From Methylobacterium sp. J-068 (GTDB lineage: Bacteria; Pseudomonadota; Alphaproteobacteria; Rhizobiales; Beijerinckiaceae): 64,000 nt of DNA. Position numbers and translations under genes: made by a program. Location: contig NZ_JAKSXY010000125.1 of assembly GCF_022829445.1 (NCBI RefSeq), forward strand, positions 238,332 through 302,331, written 5' to 3'. The notes beneath the pieces are model-generated. The model worked only from the letters and a program-made list of their open reading frames with translations, was not told the DNA's origin and made no database searches. Numbering within the stretch: the stretch's first letter is position 1; each line of letters starts with the position of its first letter. Of this stretch, positions 16,201-24,553 are shown in pieces.

Positions 16201-16404
16201 ATGAGCGAAGGCGCCACGGCGAGCGACAGCCCCTTCATCCAGGGCCGCAACGCGCGACTCTACGGCAAGCCGCGCGAGCGTTGCCCCTACGCCGAGGGGA
16301 CGCAGGACCGCACGGCCTGGCTGCAGGCCTATGACGAGGCGGCGGACGACCGGGCGGAGCAGGATACCGGCACCACCGACCCGCAGACCGCGCCGAAACC
16401 CTGA
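16201..16404 (+). CDS. Small Rmf/CrpP-like protein (ribosome modulation factor family)
   Basis: The protein has 67 residues. The core FIQGRNARLYGKPRERCPYAEGTQDRTAWLQAYDEA has the Rmf pattern: a 'G...A' helix, a CPY turn and a Trp-Leu-x-x-(W/Y) helix (E. coli RMF has a matching CPY and QWLGGW). Family members bind or dimerise ribosomes in slow growth; relatives named CrpP have been linked with antibiotic modification, a contested role. The acidic C-terminal tail (ADDRAEQDTGTTDPQ) is not part of RMF. GGGAG lies about eight bases before the ATG at 16201. The 18-bp repeat array is immediately upstream, and it is convergent with the Crp/Fnr gene. Function is inferred from the motif alone. Confidence 0.75.
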   Translation: MSEGATASDSPFIQGRNARLYGKPRERCPYAEGTQDRTAWLQAYDEAADDRAEQDTGTTDPQTAPKP

Positions 16405-16476
16405 GCGACGCGAGACCGAGCCCGCTTGTCCGCAGGTCCGGGGCGCCGCATCGCGTCCTCGGCGTCCCGCATCGGT

Positions 16477-17259
16477 TCAGGACACCGGGAAGCGTCCGAA
16501 ACGCAGGTAGGCGGGGTTGAATTCCGCGAGGTCCACCAACGCGTCCCAGTCGAGGATCGTCAGGTGGCGGCTCTTCAAGGCGATCAGGCGCTCTCGACGC
16601 AGGGCCTGGAGCGAGCGGTTCACATGCACGTCCGACAGGCCCACAGTCACCGCGAGATCGTTCTGGGTCAGGGGGAAGTCGAAGCCGGTTTCGGCGGCCA
16701 GACCCACGGCCGTGAGCCGGACATGAAGTTCGCAGAACAGGTGGGCGATCCGCTCGACCGCCGAGCGGCATCCGATGTTGACCACCCATTCGCGCAGGGT
16801 CGACTCGTCGGTGAGATGGCTCATGCGCAGGGCGCGCTCCAGACCCGAATGCGGGCCGAGGGCCTCGCGCAGCAGGGCCTCCCTCGGGATGCGGGCCGCC
16901 CGGCACGGCGAGAGGGTGCTCACCGCATCGTCCAGGCGGCCGCCCAGCGCCGGGTCCCAATCGCAGAGATCCCCCGGCAGGAGGTAGGCGGTGATCTGGC
17001 GGGCACCGTTGTTCCGGTACTGCTGTCGGCAGGCGAAGCCCTCCAGCACCACGAGGATGCCGTCCGGTGACTCACCCTCCCGCACCAGATCCGCCTGGGC
17101 CGGGTAGGTGCGGGCCTGGGCGCAATGGTGCAGGAGCAATGCCTGCTCGTCCGTGGACAAAGCCGCGAAGTGACCGAGGCGCCGGATCAGCGCGTTCCTC
17201 GGCCCCCCGGGCGATGGGCCGGACCGGCTCTCGCCGGCGACGGCGTTCGACGCGGTCAT
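16477..17259 (-). CDS. Crp/Fnr family transcriptional regulator
   Basis: The protein has 260 residues. After a disordered start (about 20 residues) comes a cyclic-nucleotide-type beta-barrel (LVREGESPDGILVVLEGFACRQQ, then ITAYLLPGDLCDWDPALGG), a long dimer helix, and a winged helix-turn-helix (FPLTQNDLAVTVGLSDVHVNRSLQALRRERLIALKSRHLTILD). No Fnr-type N-terminal cysteine cluster is present. The phosphate-binding cassette of true CRP is not evident, so the ligand is unknown. The 'GDLCDWD' style is common among rhizobial Crp paralogues. The ATG at 17259 faces an AT-rich gap containing the remnant of another Crp gene. Confidence 0.88.
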   Translation of the reverse strand: MTASNAVAGESRSGPSPGGPRNALIRRLGHFAALSTDEQALLLHHCAQARTYPAQADLVREGESPDGILVVLEGFACRQQYRNNGARQITAYLLPGDLCDWDPALGGRLDDAVSTLSPCRAARIPREALLREALGPHSGLERALRMSHLTDESTLREWVVNIGCRSAVERIAHLFCELHVRLTAVGLAAETGFDFPLTQNDLAVTVGLSDVHVNRSLQALRRERLIALKSRHLTILDWDALVDLAEFNPAYLRFGRFPVS

Positions 17260-17731
17260 CGCCTCACAGGCTCCCGATCGTCACGCGCAAGGCATCCCAC
17301 CGGTTCATCCCGACGGTCTCATGGATATCGACCAGGGGGATCAAGGAAAGCTTGTCCGTCCCCATCGGCTCGGCCTTAATCTATCAAATGTTAATCGAAC
17401 AGAAACACACTGATTATGCCTCTTTTTGTAATCGAAAACGCGACCGTGTGAAGTCACCAGATCGGCTGCGTATGATATCAAACATTGGGATTTGTATGCT
17501 ACCAGACGATACAGCACCTTTTATTGGATAAGCTTCAGGTTGTCGGCTAGGATTTTCCACCGGCTGCTCGTCCACCGGCTGCTCGATTGTATCTGCACGA
17601 CCGGTTGGGAAATCGCGTGTGCTCCGATCATTGACTGGCACTTGCCCTCGTCGAGCGTCTTCGATTGTCCGAGTTGCAAGCTTCGACTGCATGCGGTCGG
17701 TCGCCCGGCGGCCTACGTCAGCGCCCTCTTC
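17260..17731. other. AT-rich intergenic stretch with a 15-bp tandem duplication
   Basis: Between the Crp/Fnr start and the Crp remnant, bases about 17375-17530 are far more AT-rich than the rest of the window and contain no credible gene. They probably hold the Crp/Fnr promoter. TCCACCGGCTGCTCG is duplicated exactly at 17556-17570 and 17571-17585. Frames on either strand here (for example minus strand through 17414-18127) show no family likeness. Confidence 0.55.
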
Positions 17732-18004
17732 GTCGCCGAGGTCCGGCTCGCGCGCTGGCCGCTGATGTGCCACGATCGCGTCGACGGCGACGAACCGACC
17801 CTGACGCACGACTTCCTCGCGGTCATGCTGGGCGTTCGACGGGGCGGCGTCACGCCGGCCCTCCAGAATCCGGAGGGGGCCGGGCATATCGGATCGCGGC
17901 GCGGGCGCGTCATCGTGCTGCGGCGGGATCAACTCGAAGCCGTGGCGAATCGGGCCTACGATGGGCGGCAAGCCGAATACGTTCGCCTGATCGAAGGTGG
18001 GTAG
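17732..18004 (+). pseudogene. C-terminal remnant of a Crp/Fnr-type regulator
   Basis: The reading EVRLARWPLMCHDRVDGD followed by TLTHDFLAVMLGVRRGGVT matches the DNA-binding end of the large rhizobial Crp group, which usually reads like RLARWLLMCHDR...LTHEFLA.MLGVRR. Some conserved positions are altered ('TPALQNPEGAGHI' where family members have an unbroken helix of the ALxxLEGAGLI type). The frame is open to an ATG at 17492, but those 80 residues do not resemble the cyclic-nucleotide-binding domain, so about 150 N-terminal residues are missing. I read it as a decaying gene left beside a living paralogue (16477-17259). It could instead be expressed as a stand-alone HTH protein of up to 170 residues. 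Confidence 0.6.
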
Positions 18005-18022
18005 TATCGAAGGCGGGTCGTC

Positions 18023-18289
18023 ATGCCACGCTACTTCTTCAACGTCCGCTACGGCCCGGGACCGGAACAGCTGGCCGTCGACCCGGAAGGGGACGAACTC
18101 CCGGACCTCGATACGGCACGGTCCCATGCGCTCACCATCGCGCGCGACCTGATCGCCCGGACGCGGCTCAGCACCATCCGCGACTGGTTCGTGTGCAGCT
18201 TCGAGATCGAAGACATCGAGGGACGCCGCGTCTCGACCGTGCCCTTCTCCGATTCGGTGCCGAAGCGGGACGAGCCCGATCCGGCCTGA
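18023..18289 (+). CDS. DUF6894-type small protein
   Basis: The protein has 88 residues and begins MPRYFFNVRYG, followed by a D-x-x-G-x-E-L-P-D segment (DPEGDELPDLDTARSHAL). This is the signature of the many short DUF6894 paralogues found in Methylobacterium and Rhizobiales; none has a known function to my knowledge. It is predicted to be soluble, with no signal peptide. The C-terminal SFEIEDIEGRRVSTVPFSD strand segment is also typical. It starts 18 bp after the Crp remnant stop and ends 60 bp from the convergent jetC. Confidence 0.8.
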   Translation: MPRYFFNVRYGPGPEQLAVDPEGDELPDLDTARSHALTIARDLIARTRLSTIRDWFVCSFEIEDIEGRRVSTVPFSDSVPKRDEPDPA

Positions 18290-18349
18290 GCGGAGGCCGG
18301 CCGTCGTCGGGCCATCGCCAACGCGTGCTCCGACGCGGGGTGCGCGGCC

Positions 18350-21300
18350 TCAGGCGGCGGCATCCGAGGTGCGGAACCCCTCGATGCCCTGTCGCTCCGG
18401 GTTGATCGCGGCGAGCGCGCGCTTGGCGGCCTCCAGAGGATGCTCGGCCTCGATGCGCACCGAGGTGAGATCCGGGCTCTTGTAGACGGTGACGATGGTG
18501 TCCATCACCTCGGTCAGCGTGGTGCGCTTGTCCTCGGGCGCGGCGATGAGGAGTTGCAGGCCCCAGGCCTGATAGAGATCGACCAGGGCCTGGCTGTTGC
18601 GCACGTCGAGCTTGGAGAACGCCTCGTCGAGGAGGCAGAGGCCGAGGCCCGGATTCTCGTCGCCGGGCCGGTCGCCCGGATAATAGGCCGAGGCCAGCGA
18701 GGCGGCGATCGCCACGTAGAATGGTGCCTGCGCCTCGCCGCCGGAGCCGCGCAGGGCCCGATTCGACATGGTGGTGCGGTTGCCCGCCCGGTCGCGCATG
18801 CCGATCTCATAGACGAAGTAGTTGCGGTAATCGGCCAGCCGCGCCGCGCTCTCGTCCCCGGCGATCAGGGCCGTGATCTCCGCGATGGCGTCGGCGAGCG
18901 GCCCTTCCAGCGGGGGATTCTCCCCGGAGGCGCCCTCCCCCGGCAGGATGGCCTGCGCGGCATCCGGCGAGCGGGCGACCTCGGTGGCGAGGGCGTGGAC
19001 TGCCGCGTAGCGCCGGTCGACTTCGGCCTCGAACGCGTAGGTCTGGCCCGTGAAGGTCTGGCTCGACAAGCGCTCGTTCAGGGCGTCGAGGCGCGCGCGG
19101 ACCCGCTCGAACTTGTCGGCGAGCCGGGTCAGCAGATCCTCGATCATCAGGCGGCGCATCTCGCCCTCCGCCCGCAGGGCCTGGTCGCGGTAGCGCCGCA
19201 ACTCGTGGCCCGCGACCTCGTCGTGGGCACGCCTGGCCCAGGCATAGCCGAACGAGGCCGGGGCTTCACCGTTGCCGAGGGGGTTCTCGATGCGCCACTG
19301 CACGCAGTACTCGGCGAGATCGCGCTCGGCCGCGCGCCCTTGCGTCCGGGCGGTCTCCTGCGCCTCGCGCGCGGCGGCGCGCGCGACCTGAGCGAGGCTC
19401 CCGAGCGCCTTGGGGTCGAGGTCGGCACGCTTGGCGCGGAAATCGGAGACGGCACGCGGATCGAAGCCCTCGGGCTGGACCAGGCGGATGCGCAGCGTGT
19501 CACCGCCGATCCAGCGGGCATGGGCCGTGCGCCGCGCCATGAGCGCGGCCCGCGCGAAGTCGCGGGTGGATGCGACCTTCGCCCGCAAGCCCGCCTCCTC
19601 GCCGAGCAGAAGGTCGCGCTTGGGCTCCAGCACCTGCACCAGTTCGGTGAGGTAGGCGGAGCGCTCCTTGGCGAGTTCCTTCAGTTCGGCCTCCAGCACG
19701 CCGGTCTCGGCCCGCTCGACGGTCTCGCGCTCGGTGGTGAGACTGCGGCGGCGGCCCTCCAGGGCGTCGGCCTCCGCGCGCAATTCGGCGAGGTCGAGGC
19801 TGGTGGCCGTGATGCGGCTCTTCAGGGTCGCAGCGATGCGGGCGGCCTCGCGCAGCACGTCGGCCTCCGCGCGCAGGCGGCGCGCCTCTGCGACCGTCTG
19901 CTCCCAATCCTGCCGGCTCTCGGCGGTGGGGCCGCGATGACCGCGCGTCATCATCAACTGCACCGGGCGCACGACCGAATAGGCCATGCCGGAGGTCGAG
20001 CGCCCGCTCGGCGCCACGGCCCGGCTCATATGGGCGAGCGCCGCGTCGTTCGGCGCGAGGTCGTAACCTCCCAGACGCGCGCCGAGGAAGGCCTGGGCGT
20101 GCGGGTCGCGCGTCTCGATCAGCCCCAGCGGACCATCGTCGTCGCGCCCGCCGCGTCGCTTGGCGGTGTCGGTGGTCTTGACCAGGATGCAGCGGTAGAA
20201 TTGGCTTTTGCGCGCCTCCAGGTGGGCGAAGGCCGCGTTGAGCCGGTCGGGCTCGACCACCAGGGCCTCGCGGGCGGCGCCGAGCAGACCTTCGAGGGCC
20301 GGACCCCAGGTCGGATCGACGATCTCGGCGAGTTCGCAGATCGGCGTCGCCTCGATCCCGAGCAGGGCCAGCTCCTCGCGAAACGCCGCGACGTCCGAGG
20401 ACAGGCGCGGCGCGCCGCGCCCGGCGCTGGGGGCCGGCGCGCGCGACTGGGCCTCGTTCTCCTGGGCGCGGGCGCGCAGGGCCGCGTCCTCGGCGGCGCG
20501 TTCGAGGGGCGTGGCGATCTCCGGCGCATCCGCGAGGCCGGCGAGCAGCGTGGCCAGCTTTCCGTCCGAGCGCAGGGTCTCCTCCGGATTGGCCTCCCGC
20601 CGAAGCCCCGAGCGGGCGCAGGCCTCCACCAGCCGGGCGGCCTCCGGCGCGATCCGCCGAACTTCGCCGGCCACCACGGCGAGCTTGCCGGCGTCGAGGA
20701 CGATCCCGACGAGGTCGGCGACGCGGGCGGCGAGGTCGCGCCGGTCGCGGGCCAGCATGGCGAGGCCCGCATTGGAGGCGGCGAGCCGGCCTTCCGCCGC
20801 CGTCCCGGCCATCAGCGCCTTCTTGCCCGCGATCTCGCCGTCGATCTCCCGCACGAAGCCCTGGCTGGTGGCGACACTCTCGCGGGCGATGCGCAGGCGC
20901 TCGGCGACGTCCTTGAGGGCGTGGCGGGCGCCGATATGGTCGAGGATGCGCCGGCGCAGGTCCGCGTCGGCGGCGCGCAACTCGTCGAGCGCCGCCGACA
21001 GGCTGGCCTCGGCCCAGGTTTCGTAGCGCCCGAGGATGCGGGCGAGATGGGCGAGGCGCCGCTCCAGTTCCTCGATGGTCTCGCGCAGGCGGCGCCAGTT
21101 CTCCACCGATTGGCGGATGCGGGCGACGTCGAGGGGCTCGGGTTCGAGCACGAAGGAGCGCACGAAGGCCGAGGAGTCGAAGATCGGCTTGAACGCGACG
21201 GCGTTCGAGAAGGTGCGCAGGAAATGGCGGGGCTCCGGCACCGCCGCCCCCTCGCGCAGGATGCCGAGCAACTCGGCGGTGAAACGCTCGCCCGAGGCTC

Positions 21301-21814
21301 GGAACTCGTCGAAGGTGGTGCCCCGGTTGCGCAGGTCCTTGGCGATCTCGGCCCAGGGCGCCACGAAGCTGCCGGCGGGCGCCTCGCGTACGTAATCCGC
21401 GATCTCGAAGCGGTGGCCCACATGGACGAAGCGCGAGAGCGTGGTCTCGCGGCTCTCCTCGGCCCGCGCCGCGAGGGCGAGCCCCGCCGAGACGACCCGG
21501 CCCGTGACCGCGTTCTCGAACACGAGGACGATCAGGCTCTCGCAGGCCTCGCGCGTCGGGCGGCCCCCCTCGGCCGGATCGCTGATCCAGCCGAGGCAGT
21601 AATCCCGCACGGTGCGGGCGCTGCGGCCCGAGGCCGAGGCGTTGAGGGCGAGGCGGCTCGCGTTGTTGCCGGCGAGCACGGTGCCGACCGCGTCGAAGAT
21701 CGTGGACTTGCCGGCCCCCGTCGGTCCGACCAGGGCGGCAGCCCCCCGAATCCGGATCTGCTCGCGGCGGATCAGGTACCAGTTGGACAGGACGATGTCG
21801 GTGAGGCGGTACAC
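18350..21814 (-). CDS. jetC: MukB/JetC-like SMC ATPase (MksB / Wadjet JetC)
   Basis: The protein has 1154 residues. The N-terminal ATPase half has Walker A GPTGAGKS at residues 30-37. A long helical region with many Ala/Arg/Glu heptads follows, interrupted near the middle by a globular 'hinge-like' part (about 480-640). The C-terminal half has the signature SGGEAQAPFYVAIAASL near 1024 and Walker B with LCLLDEAFSKLD near 1059-1070. This is the architecture of MukB-type SMC proteins in MksBEF condensins and Wadjet plasmid-defence complexes, which extrude DNA loops. It is shorter than MukB (~1480), as expected for MksB/JetC. It is the last gene of jetA-unknown-jetB-jetC, 118 bp after jetB. No jetD follows. 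Confidence 0.88.
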   Translation of the reverse strand: MYRLTDIVLSNWYLIRREQIRIRGAAALVGPTGAGKSTIFDAVGTVLAGNNASRLALNASASGRSARTVRDYCLGWISDPAEGGRPTREACESLIVLVFENAVTGRVVSAGLALAARAEESRETTLSRFVHVGHRFEIADYVREAPAGSFVAPWAEIAKDLRNRGTTFDEFRASGERFTAELLGILREGAAVPEPRHFLRTFSNAVAFKPIFDSSAFVRSFVLEPEPLDVARIRQSVENWRRLRETIEELERRLAHLARILGRYETWAEASLSAALDELRAADADLRRRILDHIGARHALKDVAERLRIARESVATSQGFVREIDGEIAGKKALMAGTAAEGRLAASNAGLAMLARDRRDLAARVADLVGIVLDAGKLAVVAGEVRRIAPEAARLVEACARSGLRREANPEETLRSDGKLATLLAGLADAPEIATPLERAAEDAALRARAQENEAQSRAPAPSAGRGAPRLSSDVAAFREELALLGIEATPICELAEIVDPTWGPALEGLLGAAREALVVEPDRLNAAFAHLEARKSQFYRCILVKTTDTAKRRGGRDDDGPLGLIETRDPHAQAFLGARLGGYDLAPNDAALAHMSRAVAPSGRSTSGMAYSVVRPVQLMMTRGHRGPTAESRQDWEQTVAEARRLRAEADVLREAARIAATLKSRITATSLDLAELRAEADALEGRRRSLTTERETVERAETGVLEAELKELAKERSAYLTELVQVLEPKRDLLLGEEAGLRAKVASTRDFARAALMARRTAHARWIGGDTLRIRLVQPEGFDPRAVSDFRAKRADLDPKALGSLAQVARAAAREAQETARTQGRAAERDLAEYCVQWRIENPLGNGEAPASFGYAWARRAHDEVAGHELRRYRDQALRAEGEMRRLMIEDLLTRLADKFERVRARLDALNERLSSQTFTGQTYAFEAEVDRRYAAVHALATEVARSPDAAQAILPGEGASGENPPLEGPLADAIAEITALIAGDESAARLADYRNYFVYEIGMRDRAGNRTTMSNRALRGSGGEAQAPFYVAIAASLASAYYPGDRPGDENPGLGLCLLDEAFSKLDVRNSQALVDLYQAWGLQLLIAAPEDKRTTLTEVMDTIVTVYKSPDLTSVRIEAEHPLEAAKRALAAINPERQGIEGFRTSDAAA

Positions 21815-21932
21815 GGCGGTTCTGGTCTGGTCCCGGTTCGGCGAAAAGCCTCCCTCGCATGGACGCCCCGGCCCGAGGATGCAAGTCGGCCCCGATCCGA
21901 GGCTGGGGACCGGACCCCGGGCGAAGCGAGGC

Positions 21933-22568
21933 TCACGCCTCCTCCTCGCCGCGCGCCGCGCCCCAGGCCCGGACCTGATCCATCCAGGTCTCGGGCGAGA
22001 GCACGGCGATGCCGGGCAGCACCATCAGGGGCGTGATCTTCTCGATCTTGTCGCGCTCGCCGAGGCGGAGTGCGCCCTTGCGCGCGAACAGGCGCAGGAT
22101 CTCGATCAGGCGCTGCTCCTCCGGCGGATCGCTGCGGGTGGCGGTGCGGATTGATTCCGCGATGTCGTCGGTGGTGCATTCGACCACGCCGTCCGTGGTG
22201 ACCCGATGCGCGCGCAGGCCCTCCTCGTATGCGAGGCGCAGGGCCAGCAGTACGAGGGTCTCGTCCTTGCGCAGGCGCTCGCCCTGCGCATCGTGCCGGA
22301 CCCCGTCGATCGGCACGCGCAGGCACACCATCTGGTCGCGGTGCGCGACCTCGAAGCGATAGCCGAGGCATCCGAAATAGGCCTGGAAGAACGGGGCGTA
22401 GTGCCGGGCGAGCTCGTAGGAGCGCCCGATGCCCGGCGTGCCCGCATAGACGCACTGGCTCTTCAGGAGCACCTGCAGGGCGCGGGTCAATTCCTCCTCG
22501 GAGGGCGCGCGCGCGCCGGGCGGGGGCGGCTCGTCGCCGTCCACGATGGCGCGAAAGGGTTCGAGCAT
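21933..22568 (-). CDS. jetB: MukE/JetB-like kite protein (DUF4194)
   Basis: The protein has 211 residues. It shows the JetB/MksE pattern: an N-terminal helix with ALQVLLKSQCVYAGT, a 'YFGCLGYRFEV' strand, the DETLVLLALRLAYEEGL helix-turn segment and a second winged-helix unit ending in KITPLMVLPGIAVLSPETW. MukE-like subunits bind DNA and the kleisin-like JetA and clamp DNA on the ATPase heads. The Glu-rich C-terminus is short. The ATG at 22568 opens a conserved-looking MLEPFRAIVDGD. It lies between the unknown 88-codon gene and jetC on the same strand. Confidence 0.82.
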   Translation of the reverse strand: MLEPFRAIVDGDEPPPPGARAPSEEELTRALQVLLKSQCVYAGTPGIGRSYELARHYAPFFQAYFGCLGYRFEVAHRDQMVCLRVPIDGVRHDAQGERLRKDETLVLLALRLAYEEGLRAHRVTTDGVVECTTDDIAESIRTATRSDPPEEQRLIEILRLFARKGALRLGERDKIEKITPLMVLPGIAVLSPETWMDQVRAWGAARGEEEA

Positions 22569-22666
22569 GGCGGGTCTCGCTGGGCCGGAGCGGGGCCGGC
22601 CCGCGTGCGCCTCGGCTCTCTACCCGGCGGAGCGGCTGCGCGCCAAGACCCGGCGACGCCGGCCCC

Positions 22667-22933
22667 TCAGGCGGCGGCCGGCTGGGCCCGGAACAGCGAC
22701 AGACAGGCCTTGTCGCGGTGCATGCTCAGGATCGAGGCGCGGTCGAGGGAGGGGTTGGCGGCCAGGACCCGCTGCACCTCGGCCACGATGGCCTCGTAGC
22801 GGGCGGCGTCGTAGTTCGGCTCCAGCGGGCTCACCGCGATGTAGGTCTCGACCACGAGCACGCGCTCGCTGCGCTCCCGTCCGACCTCGGCTGCGATCCA
22901 GGCGGATTTGATCAGGCATGTCCCGGGATTCAT
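22667..22933 (-). CDS. Hypothetical small protein inside the jet operon
   Basis: The protein has 88 residues (MNPGTCLIKSAWIAAEVG ... ALSLF-like end), with a predicted beta strand (RVLVVETYIAVSPLEP) followed by an amphipathic helix (YEAIVAEVQRVLAANPSLDRASIL). It does not match any Jet/Mks subunit I know. GGGAGCG lies about nine bases before the ATG at 22933. It sits 155 bp after jetA and 98 bp before jetB on the same strand. Position in the operon suggests an accessory role, but the longer spacers leave room for an independent gene. I do not recognise a family. Confidence 0.55.
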   Translation of the reverse strand: MNPGTCLIKSAWIAAEVGRERSERVLVVETYIAVSPLEPNYDAARYEAIVAEVQRVLAANPSLDRASILSMHRDKACLSLFRAQPAAA

Positions 22934-23088
22934 GGATGAACGCTCCCGCGTTGTTCGCATCTTCGCGCGTGACGCCTGATGAGGATGAACCCGGCTCGGG
23001 GCTTTGCCAAGGGGACGCGTGGTCTCGACGATGCGAAGACTTGAGGAGCAGGGTCGAGCCGCGGGTCGGCGCGCGGCGGAAACCGGTC

Positions 23089-24480
23089 TCAGCGCGGCAT
23101 CGTGGGCGCGCGCTCCACCAAAAAATCCGGGCAATCGAGCCAGCCGTTGCTGACGCGGCCCTCGACGCGCGAGAGGCGGTAGCGGCCGCGCAGGGTTCCG
23201 TCGAACAGCACGTCGATCTCGCGCAGGCGCTGGAACACCACGAAGTCGTCGACATCCGCGATCCCGATCTGCGAACCCCGGATCGCGCGCCCGTGCCCGA
23301 GCTTCCCCTCGATGAAGTCCACCACCCGCTCGGGCGTCACCGCCACGCGGAGGCGGAAGGCATCCTTGGCCGCGATGAAGGCCTCGATCGCCGGGTCGAG
23401 CTCGAATTCCGGCAGGGGCTCGCTGTCGATGGGGGGGCGGCGCAGGCGCGGGGCGTAGCAATGCGGTTCGCCGATGGGTGGGCGAAAGGTCGAGACCTGC
23501 GTGTCGGGCAGGCCCGGAAGTTCGTCGTCGGCGCAGGCGGCGACCGCCCGAAGAGCGGCGGCGGTGCGCTCGATGCGATCCGAATCGCGGTGATCGAGGG
23601 TGCGTAGCGCCGCCGCGATCCGGCGCTCCAGGCGGGCGACGATCTCGGCCACCGCGTCGAGGTGCCGGTCGAGGCCCTCGAAGATCGACAGGATCTCGGC
23701 GAGGTCGGAGCGCACCGACCGCTCGGCCGCCTCCATGTGCGGCGCCCGTCCCTCGCGCAGCCCCGCCTCGGCCAGGGCCCGCAGGGTGAGCGGATCGCGC
23801 AAGGCGCGCCCGGCCTCGCGCACGATGCCGGAGCGGAAGCGGAACGGGTTGAGGCGCGTGTGCAGCGTGCGGTAATCGCTGACGAGGTGGCGCGCCACGA
23901 ACTCCTCGAAGTAGAGCCGGAAGGCCGCGCCGTGATCGGCCTCGCGCAGGATGCGCTCCTCGCTCTTTCGCATGGAGCCGGCCAAGCTGCGCAGGTGGCT
24001 GAGGAAGGCGCGCGCGGCCTTGGCGGCGTTGACCAGCGCCTCGGAGCGCTCGGCCGGGTTGGCGATGGCGCTCTCCAGGCTGCCCAGGACGTCGAGGACC
24101 GCGCCGCCGTAGGAGCGGGTCTCGCCCCGGTCCAGGCGCGCGAGTTCCTCGACCAGGATGCGGGCCTCGGGATCGAACTCGACCACGGGCACGTAGCGCT
24201 CGCGCCGCTCCACCAGCCACCCGGCCTCGAGCAGGCGCCGGTAGACCACCGAGCGGCGCTCGCTCGGATCGGCCGGGGTCGCCTCGTCGTCGGCGATCTC
24301 GCTGCCGACGTAATCGGCCGCGAAGTCGCCGATCGCCGCCAGGAGCTCGCTCTTGCGCAAGGGTTCGGCGGTGTCGCCGAAGATCCGGGCATGGAGATGC
24401 AGCAGCAGGGCCGCGTTGAAGGCCCGGCTCGGGGAGGCCAGCGGCTTGAACAGGTCGTCGGAGAGGCAGTTGAACAGCAT
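23089..24480 (-). CDS. jetA: MukF/JetA-like kleisin subunit (Wadjet JetA family)
   Basis: The protein has 463 residues from the ATG at 24480. The start MLFNCLSDDLFKPLASPSR is the common opening of the JetA family ('MLF...L...LF.PL.'), so I prefer it to the GTG/ATG 14 codons upstream. It is mostly helical: an N-terminal winged-helix region, a long middle helical bundle (RSVRSDLAEILSIFEGLDRHL), then a C-terminal winged helix (FVVFQRLREIDVLF). Kleisin-like JetA bridges the two JetC heads and binds JetB. First gene of the operon, 73 bp after tupA on the same strand, so readthrough from the tup operon is possible. Confidence 0.82.
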   Translation of the reverse strand: MLFNCLSDDLFKPLASPSRAFNAALLLHLHARIFGDTAEPLRKSELLAAIGDFAADYVGSEIADDEATPADPSERRSVVYRRLLEAGWLVERRERYVPVVEFDPEARILVEELARLDRGETRSYGGAVLDVLGSLESAIANPAERSEALVNAAKAARAFLSHLRSLAGSMRKSEERILREADHGAAFRLYFEEFVARHLVSDYRTLHTRLNPFRFRSGIVREAGRALRDPLTLRALAEAGLREGRAPHMEAAERSVRSDLAEILSIFEGLDRHLDAVAEIVARLERRIAAALRTLDHRDSDRIERTAAALRAVAACADDELPGLPDTQVSTFRPPIGEPHCYAPRLRRPPIDSEPLPEFELDPAIEAFIAAKDAFRLRVAVTPERVVDFIEGKLGHGRAIRGSQIGIADVDDFVVFQRLREIDVLFDGTLRGRYRLSRVEGRVSNGWLDCPDFLVERAPTMPR

Positions 24481-24553
24481 GGCGGCGGGTGATCCATCGC
24501 CCCGCCGGGGACCGCGAGTCAAATCGGCCGAAGCCGGCGCCCTCCGAGCGCCG

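Noticed and set aside
17414..18127. Minus-strand frame of 237 codons across the Crp remnant
   Set aside because: No family likeness and no ribosome site; the plus strand carries recognisable Crp sequence in part of it.
18290..18349. Possible jetD gene downstream of jetC
   Set aside because: Only 60 bp separate jetC from the convergent DUF6894 gene, and no TOPRIM-like frame is seen nearby on either strand.
18440..22036. Open frame of 1198 codons on the plus strand opposite jetC and jetB
   Set aside because: High-GC antisense shadow: Arg/Gly/Ala-rich with no family motifs, while the minus strand encodes a recognisable SMC ATPase.
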